A stretch of 64,000 nucleotides of DNA from Acinetobacter amyesii (GCF_002018365.1 NZ_MVKX01000002.1:248001-312000), one strand, 5' to 3'; counted from the first letter of the stretch, positions 10,044 through 20,995 are shown. Numbers and translations are program-made. The notes: generated by a model from the sequence alone, not told the origin.

Positions 10044-11144
10044 TTAAGACCTCACTCGCTGAATTTGTTTCTTAATTTTGGGCGCTAATTTTTGTTTACG
10101 CGAGAACAATGCCGCTGCAATGCCGTAAATTACCAATACAAGTGGATAAGCCCCGATGCCCATTTCATCTTTACTGATCCGCGTTTTGATCGCCATTAAA
10201 GCCACGATTAAACTGGCAAAAATAAGTAAGGCTGGGAACAATTTCAGGTAACGCCCTTGGCGAGGGCTTACCTCAGACAAAGCAGTGGCAAGCAATAACG
10301 CCACCAAAATAGCGAACGGCACAAAGATTCGCCAACCGAGTTCGCTGGCAACCACAGGATCATGGCGGTTATCCCATAACTTCGAGGTTGGTAAAGCTTC
10401 TACTTCAGTACTTTCAAATTTTGCTTCTTTATCATTTTCTAAACGTAAACGATAACTTTGAAATTCTGCTTGAGAATAACGCGGTTGCCCCGGATAGATT
10501 TCGTAACGGCGGCCTTCAACTAAATCCACCACATTGGCATTGTCATCGGGCACTTCGACGCGGGTCGCTTCCTTCGCCAAAATAATGACATCAGGCTTAC
10601 CCTCTTTTTCTGCACGCTGATAAAAGAAAATATCTTTTAAGTTTTTACGGTCTTCTGACAAGTCGCCTGCATAAATGGTATAGGGCCCAGAGGAAATAAA
10701 CTCTTTCGGTCGAACCAAATCAAAGCCAGTTCGTACAGCTTGTGAAGTCGTTAAGGCTTCAAACTGACGGATGCCCCAAGGCGACGCCCACAGCATCAAA
10801 AATGCTTGAACAGCCATAAAGACCACGGTCATCGGCACCAATAAACGTGACAATTGATTTCGACTGACACCACTACCATTGAGCACAGCCATTTCATGAT
10901 CGACATAGAGACGACCAAAGACCAACATCAGACCAATAAAGAAACCGAGCGGAAGAATTAAAGTTAAAAACTCAGGCAAACGGTAGCCAATGATGCTAAA
11001 TAAAATACTTGCATCTAAACGACCCTGCGCCGCCACACCAAAGTACTTGATCAAACGACCACCCATCATGATCAAGGTCAATAAGGCAATCACAACCAGT
11101 GATGTCGACACCACTTGCTTGACCAGATAACGCCGAATAATCAA
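10044..11144 (-). CDS. lptF: LPS/LOS export ABC transporter permease LptF
   Basis: The partner permease of LptG. The sequence opens with MIIRRYLVKQV, has an N-terminal block of membrane helices, a large periplasmic domain (about residues 120-265) and three C-terminal helices, followed by a basic tail. It has 366 residues. It is the first gene of lptF-lptG and is divergent from pepA. The same lptGF/pepA/holC neighbourhood occurs in E. coli, which supports all four calls. The 159-base gap to pepA must hold both promoters. Confidence 0.95.
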   Translation of the reverse strand: MIIRRYLVKQVVSTSLVVIALLTLIMMGGRLIKYFGVAAQGRLDASILFSIIGYRLPEFLTLILPLGFFIGLMLVFGRLYVDHEMAVLNGSGVSRNQLSRLLVPMTVVFMAVQAFLMLWASPWGIRQFEALTTSQAVRTGFDLVRPKEFISSGPYTIYAGDLSEDRKNLKDIFFYQRAEKEGKPDVIILAKEATRVEVPDDNANVVDLVEGRRYEIYPGQPRYSQAEFQSYRLRLENDKEAKFESTEVEALPTSKLWDNRHDPVVASELGWRIFVPFAILVALLLATALSEVSPRQGRYLKLFPALLIFASLIVALMAIKTRISKDEMGIGAYPLVLVIYGIAAALFSRKQKLAPKIKKQIQRVRS

Positions 11145-11294
11145 ATTAATTCTTCCAAAAATAGGGCCAATAAAAACTAGCGTTAGTTTACCCGAATGTA
11201 GAAAATATAAAACCTATACCCTTGTTGCTCATTGAAACTCTATTCATATAAATGTTTCAATGGTTTAATGGTTTATAAATTTAAAAAGGCATAA

Positions 11295-13152
<1,858 letters not shown>

Positions 13153-13191
13153 CGTGATATTGGTTTTACCCTATTTGCAAGGAGATGCACC

Positions 13192-13830
13192 ATGGCATTG
13201 AATGTCGGTCCAGACTTTAAACAGCGCTGGTTAAAAGTACCTGAAGCTATTCGTCAGACCTTTATTGATGACCTTGGTCGCGTTTGCGATGTACTCAATC
13301 CCAGTACAGACATTCAACAATGGCTGGTCAATGACCAACAGCAACAGCAAGTGTCTTTTGACAAAATTGAGTCTGCCTATGCAGATTTGAAAGCACAGCT
13401 GATTGAAGATGCTCGTATTCGCAAACAGTTGGCTTTAGAAAAAGCCTTAGAAGAAAAACGTGAAGCTGAACAAGCCTATGCAGAACAACTGAAACGTGAC
13501 GAAGAGTTACGCTTTGCTGCACAAACGCAAGCGCTCACCATGATGCAGCATAATCTTGATCGTGAAGTACAACACTATGCCGCTCGCTATCATAAAAACC
13601 CTGAAACGGGTTTAGCGGGATTAAGCCAAAGCTTATCGGTTAGCGAAGGACAAATGTTGTCAGAACTTGAAAGTGTACGCGTGCGTTTGGAACTTGAGGC
13701 AGAAACGCAAATCGAGATGGCCGTCAGTGATTTCCGCGCAAAATTGAAAGCTGCCGCACAAGAAGAAATTGACTATATCTTAGAAAACTCCAATTTTTCG
13801 ACAGAATCTACATCATCCCAAGCATCTTAA
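13192..13830 (+). CDS. Uncharacterised coiled-coil protein downstream of holC
   Basis: I do not recognise a named family. The 212-residue protein has no signal peptide or membrane segment. Residues about 1-60 look globular (KQRWLKVPEAIRQTF, a Gln run near 47-51). Residues about 70-130 form a highly charged Lys/Glu/Ala heptad-rich coiled coil, and the C-terminal 60 residues are also helical and acidic. A good ribosome binding site (AAGGAGATG) precedes the ATG, and the gene starts 39 bases after holC, so it probably belongs to the pepA-holC message. A role with replication or cell-cycle partners would be guesswork. Confidence 0.85.
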   Translation: MALNVGPDFKQRWLKVPEAIRQTFIDDLGRVCDVLNPSTDIQQWLVNDQQQQQVSFDKIESAYADLKAQLIEDARIRKQLALEKALEEKREAEQAYAEQLKRDEELRFAAQTQALTMMQHNLDREVQHYAARYHKNPETGLAGLSQSLSVSEGQMLSELESVRVRLELEAETQIEMAVSDFRAKLKAAAQEEIDYILENSNFSTESTSSQAS

Positions 13831-13896
13831 GCCGTCCATCGAAATCTGGTCACTGTCATTAAACTGACATGTATTTGCAACATGATGTTCATATGG

Positions 13897-13930
13897 CTGA
13901 AGCATTGTCCCTCAAAATACAATGCTTCAG
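13897..13930. repeat. Perfect 12-bp inverted repeat
   Basis: CTGAAGCATTGT (13897-13908) and its exact reverse complement (13919-13930) are separated by 10 bases. There is no T run on either side, so it is not a classic terminator. It lies between the coiled-coil gene and the small gene that starts at 13973. Confidence 0.7.
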
Positions 13931-13972
13931 GCATCCTAAAAATATAATCATGCATCCAGATGGGAATTCAAT

Positions 13973-14191
13973 ATGGACATCATTCACCAGATTACCCAGA
14001 AAATATCCTCTCTATCTGCTGGAGAACAATGGGACATTCGTGCCAAAGATCTTTGGCTGAGTCATTCAGACTTTCACAGTATTTCGGTTTATCTCAGCCG
14101 AGAATCAGAAAAAGGTGGTTTTAGCATTCAGCAACTGCCCCACAGCTCGATTTTTCAAACCCTTGATGTGGTGACCGTTACAAAACACTAA
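13973..14191 (+). CDS. Small hypothetical protein, 72 residues
   Basis: An unrecognised small soluble protein. It lacks a signal peptide and membrane segment and contains a mix of helix-like (IIHQITQKISSL) and strand-like (FHSISVYLSRES) stretches. A short GGGA lies about 10 bases before the ATG. A terminator begins 17 bases after the stop, which supports a real gene. An overlapping reading frame from 13869 is less likely because it lacks a good ribosome binding site and a clear end signal. Confidence 0.55.
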   Translation: MDIIHQITQKISSLSAGEQWDIRAKDLWLSHSDFHSISVYLSRESEKGGFSIQQLPHSSIFQTLDVVTVTKH

Positions 14192-14207
14192 ATTGTCATC
14201 TACTCCA

Positions 14208-14238
14208 TAAAAAAGCCCACAACTGTGAGCTTTTTTTA
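14208..14238. terminator. Terminator between the small gene and dedA
   Basis: An A run, a GC-rich imperfect hairpin (AGCCCACAACTGTGAGCT) and a seven-T run. It can serve both converging genes. Confidence 0.7.
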
Positions 14239-14252
14239 TGCCTAAGTTTGGC

Positions 14253-14798
14253 TTAGACCAAATCTGCAACTGCAGAAACGGTATGTCCTAGGAAATAACC
14301 GATACCGAGTAATAATCCAATCCAGATGAAACCACCTAACACGTTATAAAACATAAATGTGCCAAGGCTCATGCGAGCAGACCCAGCAGCAAAAGGCGCA
14401 AAAGAACGTACAAAAGGTACAAAGCGTGCGACTAAAATCGTTTTACCACCATGCTTCATAAAATATTTATTGGTTTTGACCATATATTCAGGCTTAAAGT
14501 AACGTGTGTGCTTATTAAAGTACTTAATGCCTAACACGCTGCCCGTGTAGTAATTGACGCAGTAGCCCAAGACCGATGCGACAAATAACATCAGCCCCAT
14601 GGTGTGTAAATGCACCACTTCCGTCGTTGAGCATAATGCGCCGATGGCAAGCAATAGGCTGTCTCCCGGCAGGAAGAACATAAATACTGAACCCGTTTCT
14701 GAAAATATCACCAGAAATAAAATGGCATAAATCCACACACCATAATTTTCCAATAACATGGGTAACCACTGTTCCAGATTCAGTAAGAAATCAATCAT
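14253..14798 (-). CDS. DedA family membrane protein
   Basis: An inner-membrane protein of the DedA (VTT/SNARE-associated) family. Members are linked to recycling of undecaprenyl phosphate and other lipids and to membrane potential. The family motifs are visible: FSETGSVFMFFLPGDSLL near residue 35 and the ARFVPFVRSFAPFAAG stretch near residue 122. Several hydrophobic helices are present. Start chosen at the ATG at 14798 because AAAGG lies five bases away; a GTG six bases further upstream overlaps that ribosome binding site. 181 residues, slightly short for the family. It is separated from ribE by a terminator. Confidence 0.88.
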   Translation of the reverse strand: MIDFLLNLEQWLPMLLENYGVWIYAILFLVIFSETGSVFMFFLPGDSLLLAIGALCSTTEVVHLHTMGLMLFVASVLGYCVNYYTGSVLGIKYFNKHTRYFKPEYMVKTNKYFMKHGGKTILVARFVPFVRSFAPFAAGSARMSLGTFMFYNVLGGFIWIGLLLGIGYFLGHTVSAVADLV

Positions 14799-14850
14799 TA
14801 TCACCTTTCTGATTATTCATCATATATGTCATTCCGCGACGCATTATCAC

Positions 14851-14892
14851 CAAAAATAAAAAAACAGTCTAATTTTTCAATCAGACTGTTTG
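14851..14892 (-). terminator. Terminator of the nrdR-ribD-ribE operon
   Basis: On the minus strand an AACAGTCT/AGACTGTT stem (14883-14890 with 14863-14870) with a 12-base loop is followed by a T-rich tail. It lies 18 bases after the ribE stop codon. Confidence 0.8.
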
Positions 14893-14910
14893 GTTTTCTT
14901 CGGTATCAAC

Positions 14911-15570
14911 TTATTTCAAGAAGCCATTTTCAGCGAGAAAATCTAAGCTAATTTTAGATTGCGCTGTGGTCTCAGCGGCTTTATCACCAAGCAATAAACG
15001 CTCAATATAACGTGCTAAAACATCCACTTCCAAGTTCACTTTAGCCCCAGCCTTCCACGTACCGATATTGGTTCGTTCAGCCGTGTGCGGAATTAAATTT
15101 AAGCTCAGCACATTGCCACGTAAATGGTTAATTGTCAGGCTAATACCATCCACGGTCACAGAGCCTTTTTCCGCTAAATAGCGTGCAATTTCTTTCGGTG
15201 CGGTCACTTCAAAATAAATAGAACGCGCATCTGAACGAACTTGAGTGATTTCACCCACTGCATCGACATGACCACTGACAATATGTCCACCAAAACGCGT
15301 AGTTGGCAACATGGCTTTTTCCACATTCACCGCCTGCCCTGCTTTCCAGTGTTCCAAGGTGGTCCGATTTAAACTTTCACGTGAAACATCGGCTGCATAC
15401 CAATTACTGCCAAAGTCGGTCACAGTTAAGCAAATACCATTGGTGGCAATCGAGTCCCCCAAATGCACATCCGACATGTCTAAATCTGTCTGGATACGCA
15501 AGCGGACATCGCCACCCACGTTTTGAATGCTTTCAACTTTACCTAGACTTTCAATAATGCCTGTAAACAT
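14911..15570 (-). CDS. ribE: Riboflavin synthase alpha chain
   Basis: Catalyses dismutation of two 6,7-dimethyl-8-ribityllumazine molecules to riboflavin. The N-terminus MFTGIIE is diagnostic, and two homologous lumazine-binding barrels follow (about residues 1-97 and 98-195), the second carrying SGHVDAVGEI at the junction. The start is the ATG at 15570 with AGGGA before it; the frame is open upstream but family alignment begins at MFTG. 219 residues. It is the last gene of the operon, 34 bases after the DNA methyltransferase. A parS-like sequence is embedded at 15373-15388. Confidence 0.95.
   Translation of the reverse strand: MFTGIIESLGKVESIQNVGGDVRLRIQTDLDMSDVHLGDSIATNGICLTVTDFGSNWYAADVSRESLNRTTLEHWKAGQAVNVEKAMLPTTRFGGHIVSGHVDAVGEITQVRSDARSIYFEVTAPKEIARYLAEKGSVTVDGISLTINHLRGNVLSLNLIPHTAERTNIGTWKAGAKVNLEVDVLARYIERLLLGDKAAETTAQSKISLDFLAENGFLK
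15373..15388. other. parS-like site inside ribE
   Basis: ACTTTCACGTGAAACA matches the ParB consensus TGTTTCACGTGAAACA at 14 of 16 positions and keeps the whole 12-bp core TTTCACGTGAAA. It lies in coding sequence, so chance or codon constraint is possible. The perfect site is at 60726-60741. Confidence 0.35.
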
Positions 15571-15604
15571 GTTCAATCCCTGAAAAATATGGGGGCGATG
15601 ATTT

Positions 15605-16897
15605 TTACCACAAATCAAGTTGCGTACTCACACCAGAGGTATCGACACCACCCAATTCTGCAAAATGGTGCAATTGACTCAACAACTGACGGATCGGTGG
15701 ACCTGATTTGGCATGCGTATCCGTGATAACAATAAACTCTAGTACGCGTGCACGTTCAGACTGACGCTGCTTACTCACGCGGTAACGTGGTACATCTTGC
15801 GTCAATAAGCTTACTCGGCCACGTTTTAAATTGGCTTGTAATAAATCTGTGGCGCTGATATTACCATCGGTTGAATAGCTCGTCAGGATGTAACGTGCAT
15901 TGATGGTTTCTAATAATTTTTCATAAGCTTCTTTCGCATGCTTCGAAGAATTATATGGACTTGGACGTTCTTTACGCCATGCCCGGTCGATTCCACTCTT
16001 AAAGCCTTTGGTATCTGGCGTTGGTAAATCCACCTGATCCCATAACGTTAAGGCATTCAACACATGGTAGTTACTGCTATAAGCATGTTGGTTATATGGT
16101 GGATCGAGATAAGCCACATCTACTTCAAAGCCACTCATTTGATTGGCCAAATGCTGTGCGTCGACACACCACATTTCAGCGGCGGGTTTTTTCGGATCAC
16201 CAATTTCACAAAAACGACTTGGGGTCAGCCATAACAAAGAGCCGATACGATCTAAGGCTGCTTGGGTTTTACCACCCCAACCATGATGGAAGCTTTTAAA
16301 TACACCGCTGGTATTGCTGACAAAACTTGCTGAGTACAATAACGGCGCCAACAATGCACTCATTTCCACATCATCAATCGCGCCTTGAGCCTGCCAAGTT
16401 GCAATTTGCTGACGAATCGCATCGATACGCATACCATTACGACGTTTAAAGAATAAACGGTCACGTGCCGGATCGTAGATTTCATCATTCCGTGGACACA
16501 AGTTATGGGTCACCCAACCTTTCACTTCTGGCAAACGGTTCAGATAATCTATGGCTTTCTGATAGCCACCCAACTCTTTAAACGCAGGTGCTTCAACGCA
16601 AGAGAGAATCGCGCTGTTCAAGGCATGGCTGTAGGGTTCCCAGTCATTGGCAATAACACGATAGCCGTTTTGACGTGCCAACCGTGACACCACACCCGAA
16701 CCTGCAAAAAAGTCAGCAAATATCGGCGCACGGCCATCTTCGCGTTTTAAGGTTCCCGTTTGCTCAAGTGCTTCTAAAATCAGATGTAATAGACGGCGTT
16801 TGTTTCCCAAATAAGGAACCAACTGATGGAAAAGATATTCGTCTGTGGTACGAGCCGCATGACGACGTTTGTGATAAACCGTAGACTCTGAATTCAT
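15605..16897 (-). CDS. aamA: Orphan DNA adenine methyltransferase (AamA-like)
   Basis: An N6-adenine DNA methyltransferase of the D12/DpnIIA-like class. The family motif PYLGNKRRLL lies at residues 28-37, the S-adenosylmethionine loop DFFAGSG at 62-68 and the catalytic D265-P-P-Y268 further on. There is no restriction endonuclease gene next to it, so it looks like a housekeeping methyltransferase. Its start overlaps the ribD stop by four bases (ATGA), so it is translated with the riboflavin operon. From memory, a protein at the corresponding position in A. baumannii (A1S_0222, AamA) has confirmed adenine methyltransferase activity; identity here is by position and motifs. 430 residues, longer than Dam. 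Confidence 0.8.
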   Translation of the reverse strand: MNSESTVYHKRRHAARTTDEYLFHQLVPYLGNKRRLLHLILEALEQTGTLKREDGRAPIFADFFAGSGVVSRLARQNGYRVIANDWEPYSHALNSAILSCVEAPAFKELGGYQKAIDYLNRLPEVKGWVTHNLCPRNDEIYDPARDRLFFKRRNGMRIDAIRQQIATWQAQGAIDDVEMSALLAPLLYSASFVSNTSGVFKSFHHGWGGKTQAALDRIGSLLWLTPSRFCEIGDPKKPAAEMWCVDAQHLANQMSGFEVDVAYLDPPYNQHAYSSNYHVLNALTLWDQVDLPTPDTKGFKSGIDRAWRKERPSPYNSSKHAKEAYEKLLETINARYILTSYSTDGNISATDLLQANLKRGRVSLLTQDVPRYRVSKQRQSERARVLEFIVITDTHAKSGPPIRQLLSQLHHFAELGGVDTSGVSTQLDLW

Positions 16898-18009
16898 AGC
16901 GTCTCTTGAGAAGGGATTAACCTTAAGCGAATGTCATCACCCAATTGAGTGACATCTTTCAGCTTAAATCGAAGCTGCTCTGCCATGCGGTCAAAATCCG
17001 CATTAAACATCGCACGTGCTGACTGACCCAACAAGGTCGGTGCAACATAACTGATCATTTCATCGATCAAATGTTCTTGTAAGAAAGCGGTCGAAAGTGT
17101 CGCACCGGCTTCAACAAGGACATCATAAATTTGGAACTGTTGAACGCATGCTGCTAACAGATCGGCCAAAGGCTGAATTTCAAATTGTACCACGCCCAAG
17201 TCAGCAAGTTCCTGACGATATGGCCCCATGACCATCACGGTTTCAGGTTGCTGCAATATTTTTGCAGTTAATGGCAAGCGGCCTTGGCGATCTAGCACGA
17301 TACGTTTCGGCTGCACCACGTTACGCATGTCATCATCGTCATCGAGCTGACGTACGTTGAGTAAGCAATCATCGGCTAATACCGTTTCAATCCCAGTGAT
17401 TACGGCACCAGAGATCGCACGCCAATGCTGTACATCTTGTCGCGCCATTGCACCGGTAATCCATTTAGACTCACCCGAGGCCATGGCTGTGCGTCCATCA
17501 AGGCTCGATGCGACTTTGAGGCGGACATAAGGCATGCCCGTCGCCATGGCTTTTAAAAAGCCCAAGTTCAATTGATGCGCTTCTGCTTCACAAATACCCG
17601 TAATGACTTCAATGCTAGCATCACGTAGGATTTGTACACCTTTACCCGCAACCAATGGATTGGGATCGGGACAGGCCACAACGACTTGAGCAACACCTGC
17701 TTCCACCAAACCTTTGGCACAAGGTGGCGTACGTCCATAGTGTGCGCAAGGCTCCAAAGTCACATAAGCGGTTGCGCCACGTGCGGCCTCACCTGCATCA
17801 CGCATTGCAAAGACTTCTGCATGCGGCTGACCCGCTTTGGGATGAAAGCCTTCACCAACCAATTGACCATCTTTGACAATCACACAGCCCACATTGGGAT
17901 TGGGACGAGTGCTGTATTGCCCCTGCTGTGCCAATGCAATTGCACGCCGCATCCACTGTTGATGCTGCTGCAAAGTCACTTGATCTAACTCAGACATGTA
18001 ATCACTCAT
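16894..18009 (-). CDS. ribD: Bifunctional riboflavin deaminase-reductase RibD
   Basis: Performs the deaminase and the NADPH-dependent reductase steps early in riboflavin synthesis. The zinc-binding deaminase domain (about residues 18-140) has H63-A-E65 and the two cysteines of PCAHYGRTPPC; the reductase domain (about 165-365) contains RLKVASSLDGR. 371 residues, normal. The start at 18009 has little ribosome binding site; an ATG four codons later (17997) has GAG at better spacing and may be the real start. It lies 24 bases after nrdR and overlaps the methyltransferase by four bases. Confidence 0.93.
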   Translation of the reverse strand: MSDYMSELDQVTLQQHQQWMRRAIALAQQGQYSTRPNPNVGCVIVKDGQLVGEGFHPKAGQPHAEVFAMRDAGEAARGATAYVTLEPCAHYGRTPPCAKGLVEAGVAQVVVACPDPNPLVAGKGVQILRDASIEVITGICEAEAHQLNLGFLKAMATGMPYVRLKVASSLDGRTAMASGESKWITGAMARQDVQHWRAISGAVITGIETVLADDCLLNVRQLDDDDDMRNVVQPKRIVLDRQGRLPLTAKILQQPETVMVMGPYRQELADLGVVQFEIQPLADLLAACVQQFQIYDVLVEAGATLSTAFLQEHLIDEMISYVAPTLLGQSARAMFNADFDRMAEQLRFKLKDVTQLGDDIRLRLIPSQETL

Positions 18010-18033
18010 GATAAAAATGGAGGCAGATGTGCA

Positions 18034-18492
18034 TTAGTGCTCACGCTGCTGCATTTGTTCAATTTGACGACGAAAAGCTTCTACATCTTGGAAGTCTTGA
18101 TACACAGAAGCAAAACGTACATAAGCCACATGATCTAAAGCAAACAATGACTGCATGACAATTTCACCAATGGTGCGTGATTTCACATCACGTTCACCCA
18201 AACGGCGAATTTGCAATTGAATATCACTGAGTACTGTTTCAATTTGCTCTTGCGTTACTGGACGCTTTTGCAAGGCATGCATCAACGAGCGGCGGAGCTT
18301 GGCTTCATCAAAAGGTTCGCTCTTTGAATCAGACTTGATGACACGCGGCATCACCACTTCATAGCTTTCAAAAGTTGTAAAACGTTCACCGCAACTAATA
18401 CATTCACGGCGGCGGCGTATCTGACAGCCTTCAGCAGCAAGACGTGAGTCAATCACTTTACTGTCTTCAGCGTTGCAAAATGGACAATGCAT
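18034..18492 (-). CDS. nrdR: Transcriptional repressor NrdR
   Basis: A nucleotide-sensing repressor of ribonucleotide reductase genes. An N-terminal zinc ribbon (MHCPFC ... CISC) and an ATP-cone domain (about residues 49-139) are visible. The start at 18492 gives the conserved MHCPFC N-terminus and 152 residues, the usual size; an in-frame TTG upstream is not supported. It heads the operon with ribD, as in many proteobacteria. Confidence 0.95.
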   Translation of the reverse strand: MHCPFCNAEDSKVIDSRLAAEGCQIRRRRECISCGERFTTFESYEVVMPRVIKSDSKSEPFDEAKLRRSLMHALQKRPVTQEQIETVLSDIQLQIRRLGERDVKSRTIGEIVMQSLFALDHVAYVRFASVYQDFQDVEAFRRQIEQMQQREH

Positions 18493-18573
18493 AGCGGTTA
18501 AATTGAACAAATCCGAATGGATTTAGAGTGTAGCAAAAATTTTGAAATTTGTAGAGCTTTACGCTAGATATGG

Positions 18574-18603
18574 AAAAAAAACAGCCCTTTCGGGCTGTTT
18601 TAC
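18574..18603 (-). terminator. Terminator after amtB
   Basis: An AACAGCCC/GGGCTGTT stem with a TTTC/GAAA loop and a run of eight T on the minus strand, 28 bases past the amtB stop. Confidence 0.9.
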
Positions 18604-18630
18604 ACAATATATTGATTTACTGTGATCTTA

Positions 18631-20022
18631 TTATTCTACACGTTCACCATGTTGACTTAAGTCTAGACCCATACGTTCGTCATCAGCTTCAACACGGATG
18701 CCAATCACTAGATCAATCACTTTCAAGATAATGAATGTCATTACTGCTGAGTAAGCAATAGTCGCTAGTACACCTTCGACTTGAACCCATAATTGATGCA
18801 TTAAGTTGCTCGGTGCTTTATCACCCATGATGAATTCGCTAGCAAAGAATGCTGTAAGGATCGCACCGACGATACCACCGACACCATGTAGACCAAACGC
18901 ATCCAAAGAGTCATCCGCTTTCAACGCACGTTTCAGCGCGGTAATACCCCAGAAGCAAACCACACCACCGATCAGACCCATCGCTAAAGCGCCGCCAACA
19001 GTTACGAAACCTGCCGCAGGTGTAATCACCACAAGACCTGCTACCGCACCAGAAGCACCGCCCAAGACAGACGCTTTACCACGAACCACTTTTTCAGTAA
19101 TTAACCATGCTACTGCTGCTGCCGCTGCTGCAACTTGTGTTACCACCAATGCATAACCAGCGGAACCATTTGCACCCAGTGCAGAACCACCGTTGAAACC
19201 GAACCAACCTACCCATACAAGGCTTGCACCAATGACGGTTAACGTTAGGTTATGTGGCGCCATTGATTCACGGCCAAGCCCCATACGTTTACCAAGCATG
19301 TACGCTGCAACGAGACCCGCAACACCTGAGTTGATGTGAACAACCGTACCACCCGCAAAATCAAGCGCACCGTCATTACCTAACCAACCACCGCCCCATA
19401 CCCAGTGGGTAATTGGTGCATAAACCACGACGCTCCAAATTGCGATGAACGCAACGAAAGCACCGAATTTCATACGTTCTGCAATCGAGCCGCTAATAAT
19501 GGCAACGGTAATGATGGCAAATGTCATTTGGAAAATAACAAAAAGAATCTCTGGAATCGTACCAGACAAGGCTTCTGTGGTGATGCCCGACAACATAAAT
19601 TTGTCTAAGCTACCGATAAAGGCATTACCTTCACCAAAAGCTAAAGTATAACCCACAATCACCCACGTTAAGCTCACGACACCTGCCGCAACGAAACTGT
19701 GTGCCATGGTGCTGAGTACATTTTTCTTACGGACCATACCGCCGTAAAATAATGCTAAACCGGGAATTGTCATGAGTAAAACAAGTGCAGTGGACACTAA
19801 AATCCATGCTGTATCACCTGTATCGAGCTTAGGCTCTTCTTCTGCAGGTGCTGGCGCTGCTTCAACTGGAACTGCAGCTTCTGTTGTATTTAGCGTTGTT
19901 GTATTTGCAGTATCAACTACTGTGACTTCTTCTGTAGGTGCTGTTGCGCTTTCTTCAGCCCACGCAACAGAACCACCTAAAAGTGCACTGGACAAGCCGA
20001 GTGCAATTAGCATCTTTTTCAT
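18631..20022 (-). CDS. amtB: Ammonium transporter AmtB
   Basis: An inner-membrane ammonium channel of the Amt/MEP/Rh family. A signal peptide (about residues 1-22, ending AWA) is followed by an unusually long acidic, Thr/Ala/Pro-rich stretch to about residue 68, and then the eleven-helix Amt core with typical segments such as ALFYGGMVRKKN and THWVWGGGWL. 463 residues, longer than E. coli AmtB because of the N-terminal extension. It lies 61 bases downstream of glnK, the standard glnK-amtB pair, and is expected to be blocked by GlnK when nitrogen is plentiful. Confidence 0.95.
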   Translation of the reverse strand: MKKMLIALGLSSALLGGSVAWAEESATAPTEEVTVVDTANTTTLNTTEAAVPVEAAPAPAEEEPKLDTGDTAWILVSTALVLLMTIPGLALFYGGMVRKKNVLSTMAHSFVAAGVVSLTWVIVGYTLAFGEGNAFIGSLDKFMLSGITTEALSGTIPEILFVIFQMTFAIITVAIISGSIAERMKFGAFVAFIAIWSVVVYAPITHWVWGGGWLGNDGALDFAGGTVVHINSGVAGLVAAYMLGKRMGLGRESMAPHNLTLTVIGASLVWVGWFGFNGGSALGANGSAGYALVVTQVAAAAAAVAWLITEKVVRGKASVLGGASGAVAGLVVITPAAGFVTVGGALAMGLIGGVVCFWGITALKRALKADDSLDAFGLHGVGGIVGAILTAFFASEFIMGDKAPSNLMHQLWVQVEGVLATIAYSAVMTFIILKVIDLVIGIRVEADDERMGLDLSQHGERVE

Positions 20023-20083
20023 TCGTATCCCCCGACCTGATTTTCTGAGTTATTAGCTACTCAGCAAACTTCATGCCAATTTT

Positions 20084-20440
<357 letters not shown>

Positions 20441-20463
20441 TTATTTCACCTGTAAGGTTTTAT

Positions 20464-20481
20464 GTTCAATTTTCATGCCAA
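20464..20481 (-). promoter_or_regulatory. Possible sigma-54 promoter of glnK-amtB
   Basis: The minus strand reads TTGGCATGAAAATTGAAC. The GG doublet and the TTG block have the -24/-12 spacing, but the -12 GC is replaced by GA. The position about 42 bases before the start codon and the target fit nitrogen control. This is a one-mismatch match, so it is only a candidate. Confidence 0.35.
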
Positions 20482-20701
20482 TATGACTACAGTCGGGGGG
20501 AAAATAGTCAGCCCAGCATGAGATTTCTTTATAACCTATTTTATACGGATAATCTTGCGTATGCTTATAAAAATAGACGTTTTTACTAGAAGAATTACGA
20601 TTTTACTGATCGATTAAACGCATATTTAAATGAAAGCACTATGGTCATGAATGTGGCAATGTTAAACTGCTGCCACCAATTCACTGAGGATGGTCAAAAC
20701 A

Positions 20702-20929
20702 ATGATTGAAACCTTATTACAAGCGATATTAGAACAAATCGATCAGCCGAAAAAAGACGTCGAACATAACCTGCGTAGCTTACTTAACGAAGCTGTGAGC
20801 AAAATGGATCTCGTGTCGAAAGAAGAAATCGAACGCCAACGTACTGCACTGAATAATGCCAATTTACGTTTAAATGAATTACTAAAACACGTCGAAGAAC
20901 TCGAACAAAAAATTCAGAACAAAAAATAA
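20702..20929 (+). CDS. ubiK: Ubiquinone biosynthesis accessory factor UbiK
   Basis: A small coiled-coil protein (YqiC/BMFP family) that assists UbiJ and the Ubi complex in aerobic ubiquinone synthesis. The first half (IETLLQAILEQI ... LRSLLNEAVSKMDLVSKEE) matches the family, and residues about 45-72 form a coiled coil. The start at 20702 gives 75 residues; an ATG at 20690 directly abuts the GAGG ribosome binding site and is less likely. comM follows 66 bases downstream. Confidence 0.88.
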   Translation: MIETLLQAILEQIDQPKKDVEHNLRSLLNEAVSKMDLVSKEEIERQRTALNNANLRLNELLKHVEELEQKIQNKK

Positions 20930-20995
20930 GCACCTTTTTAGTGCAACAAAAGACGCATAACGATTAAAAATAATGCACCATAACGGAACAATAAT

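Noticed and set aside
13869..14060. 63-residue frame overlapping the 72-residue gene
   Set aside because: Overlaps the better-supported frame at 13973-14191, and no ribosome binding site is seen.
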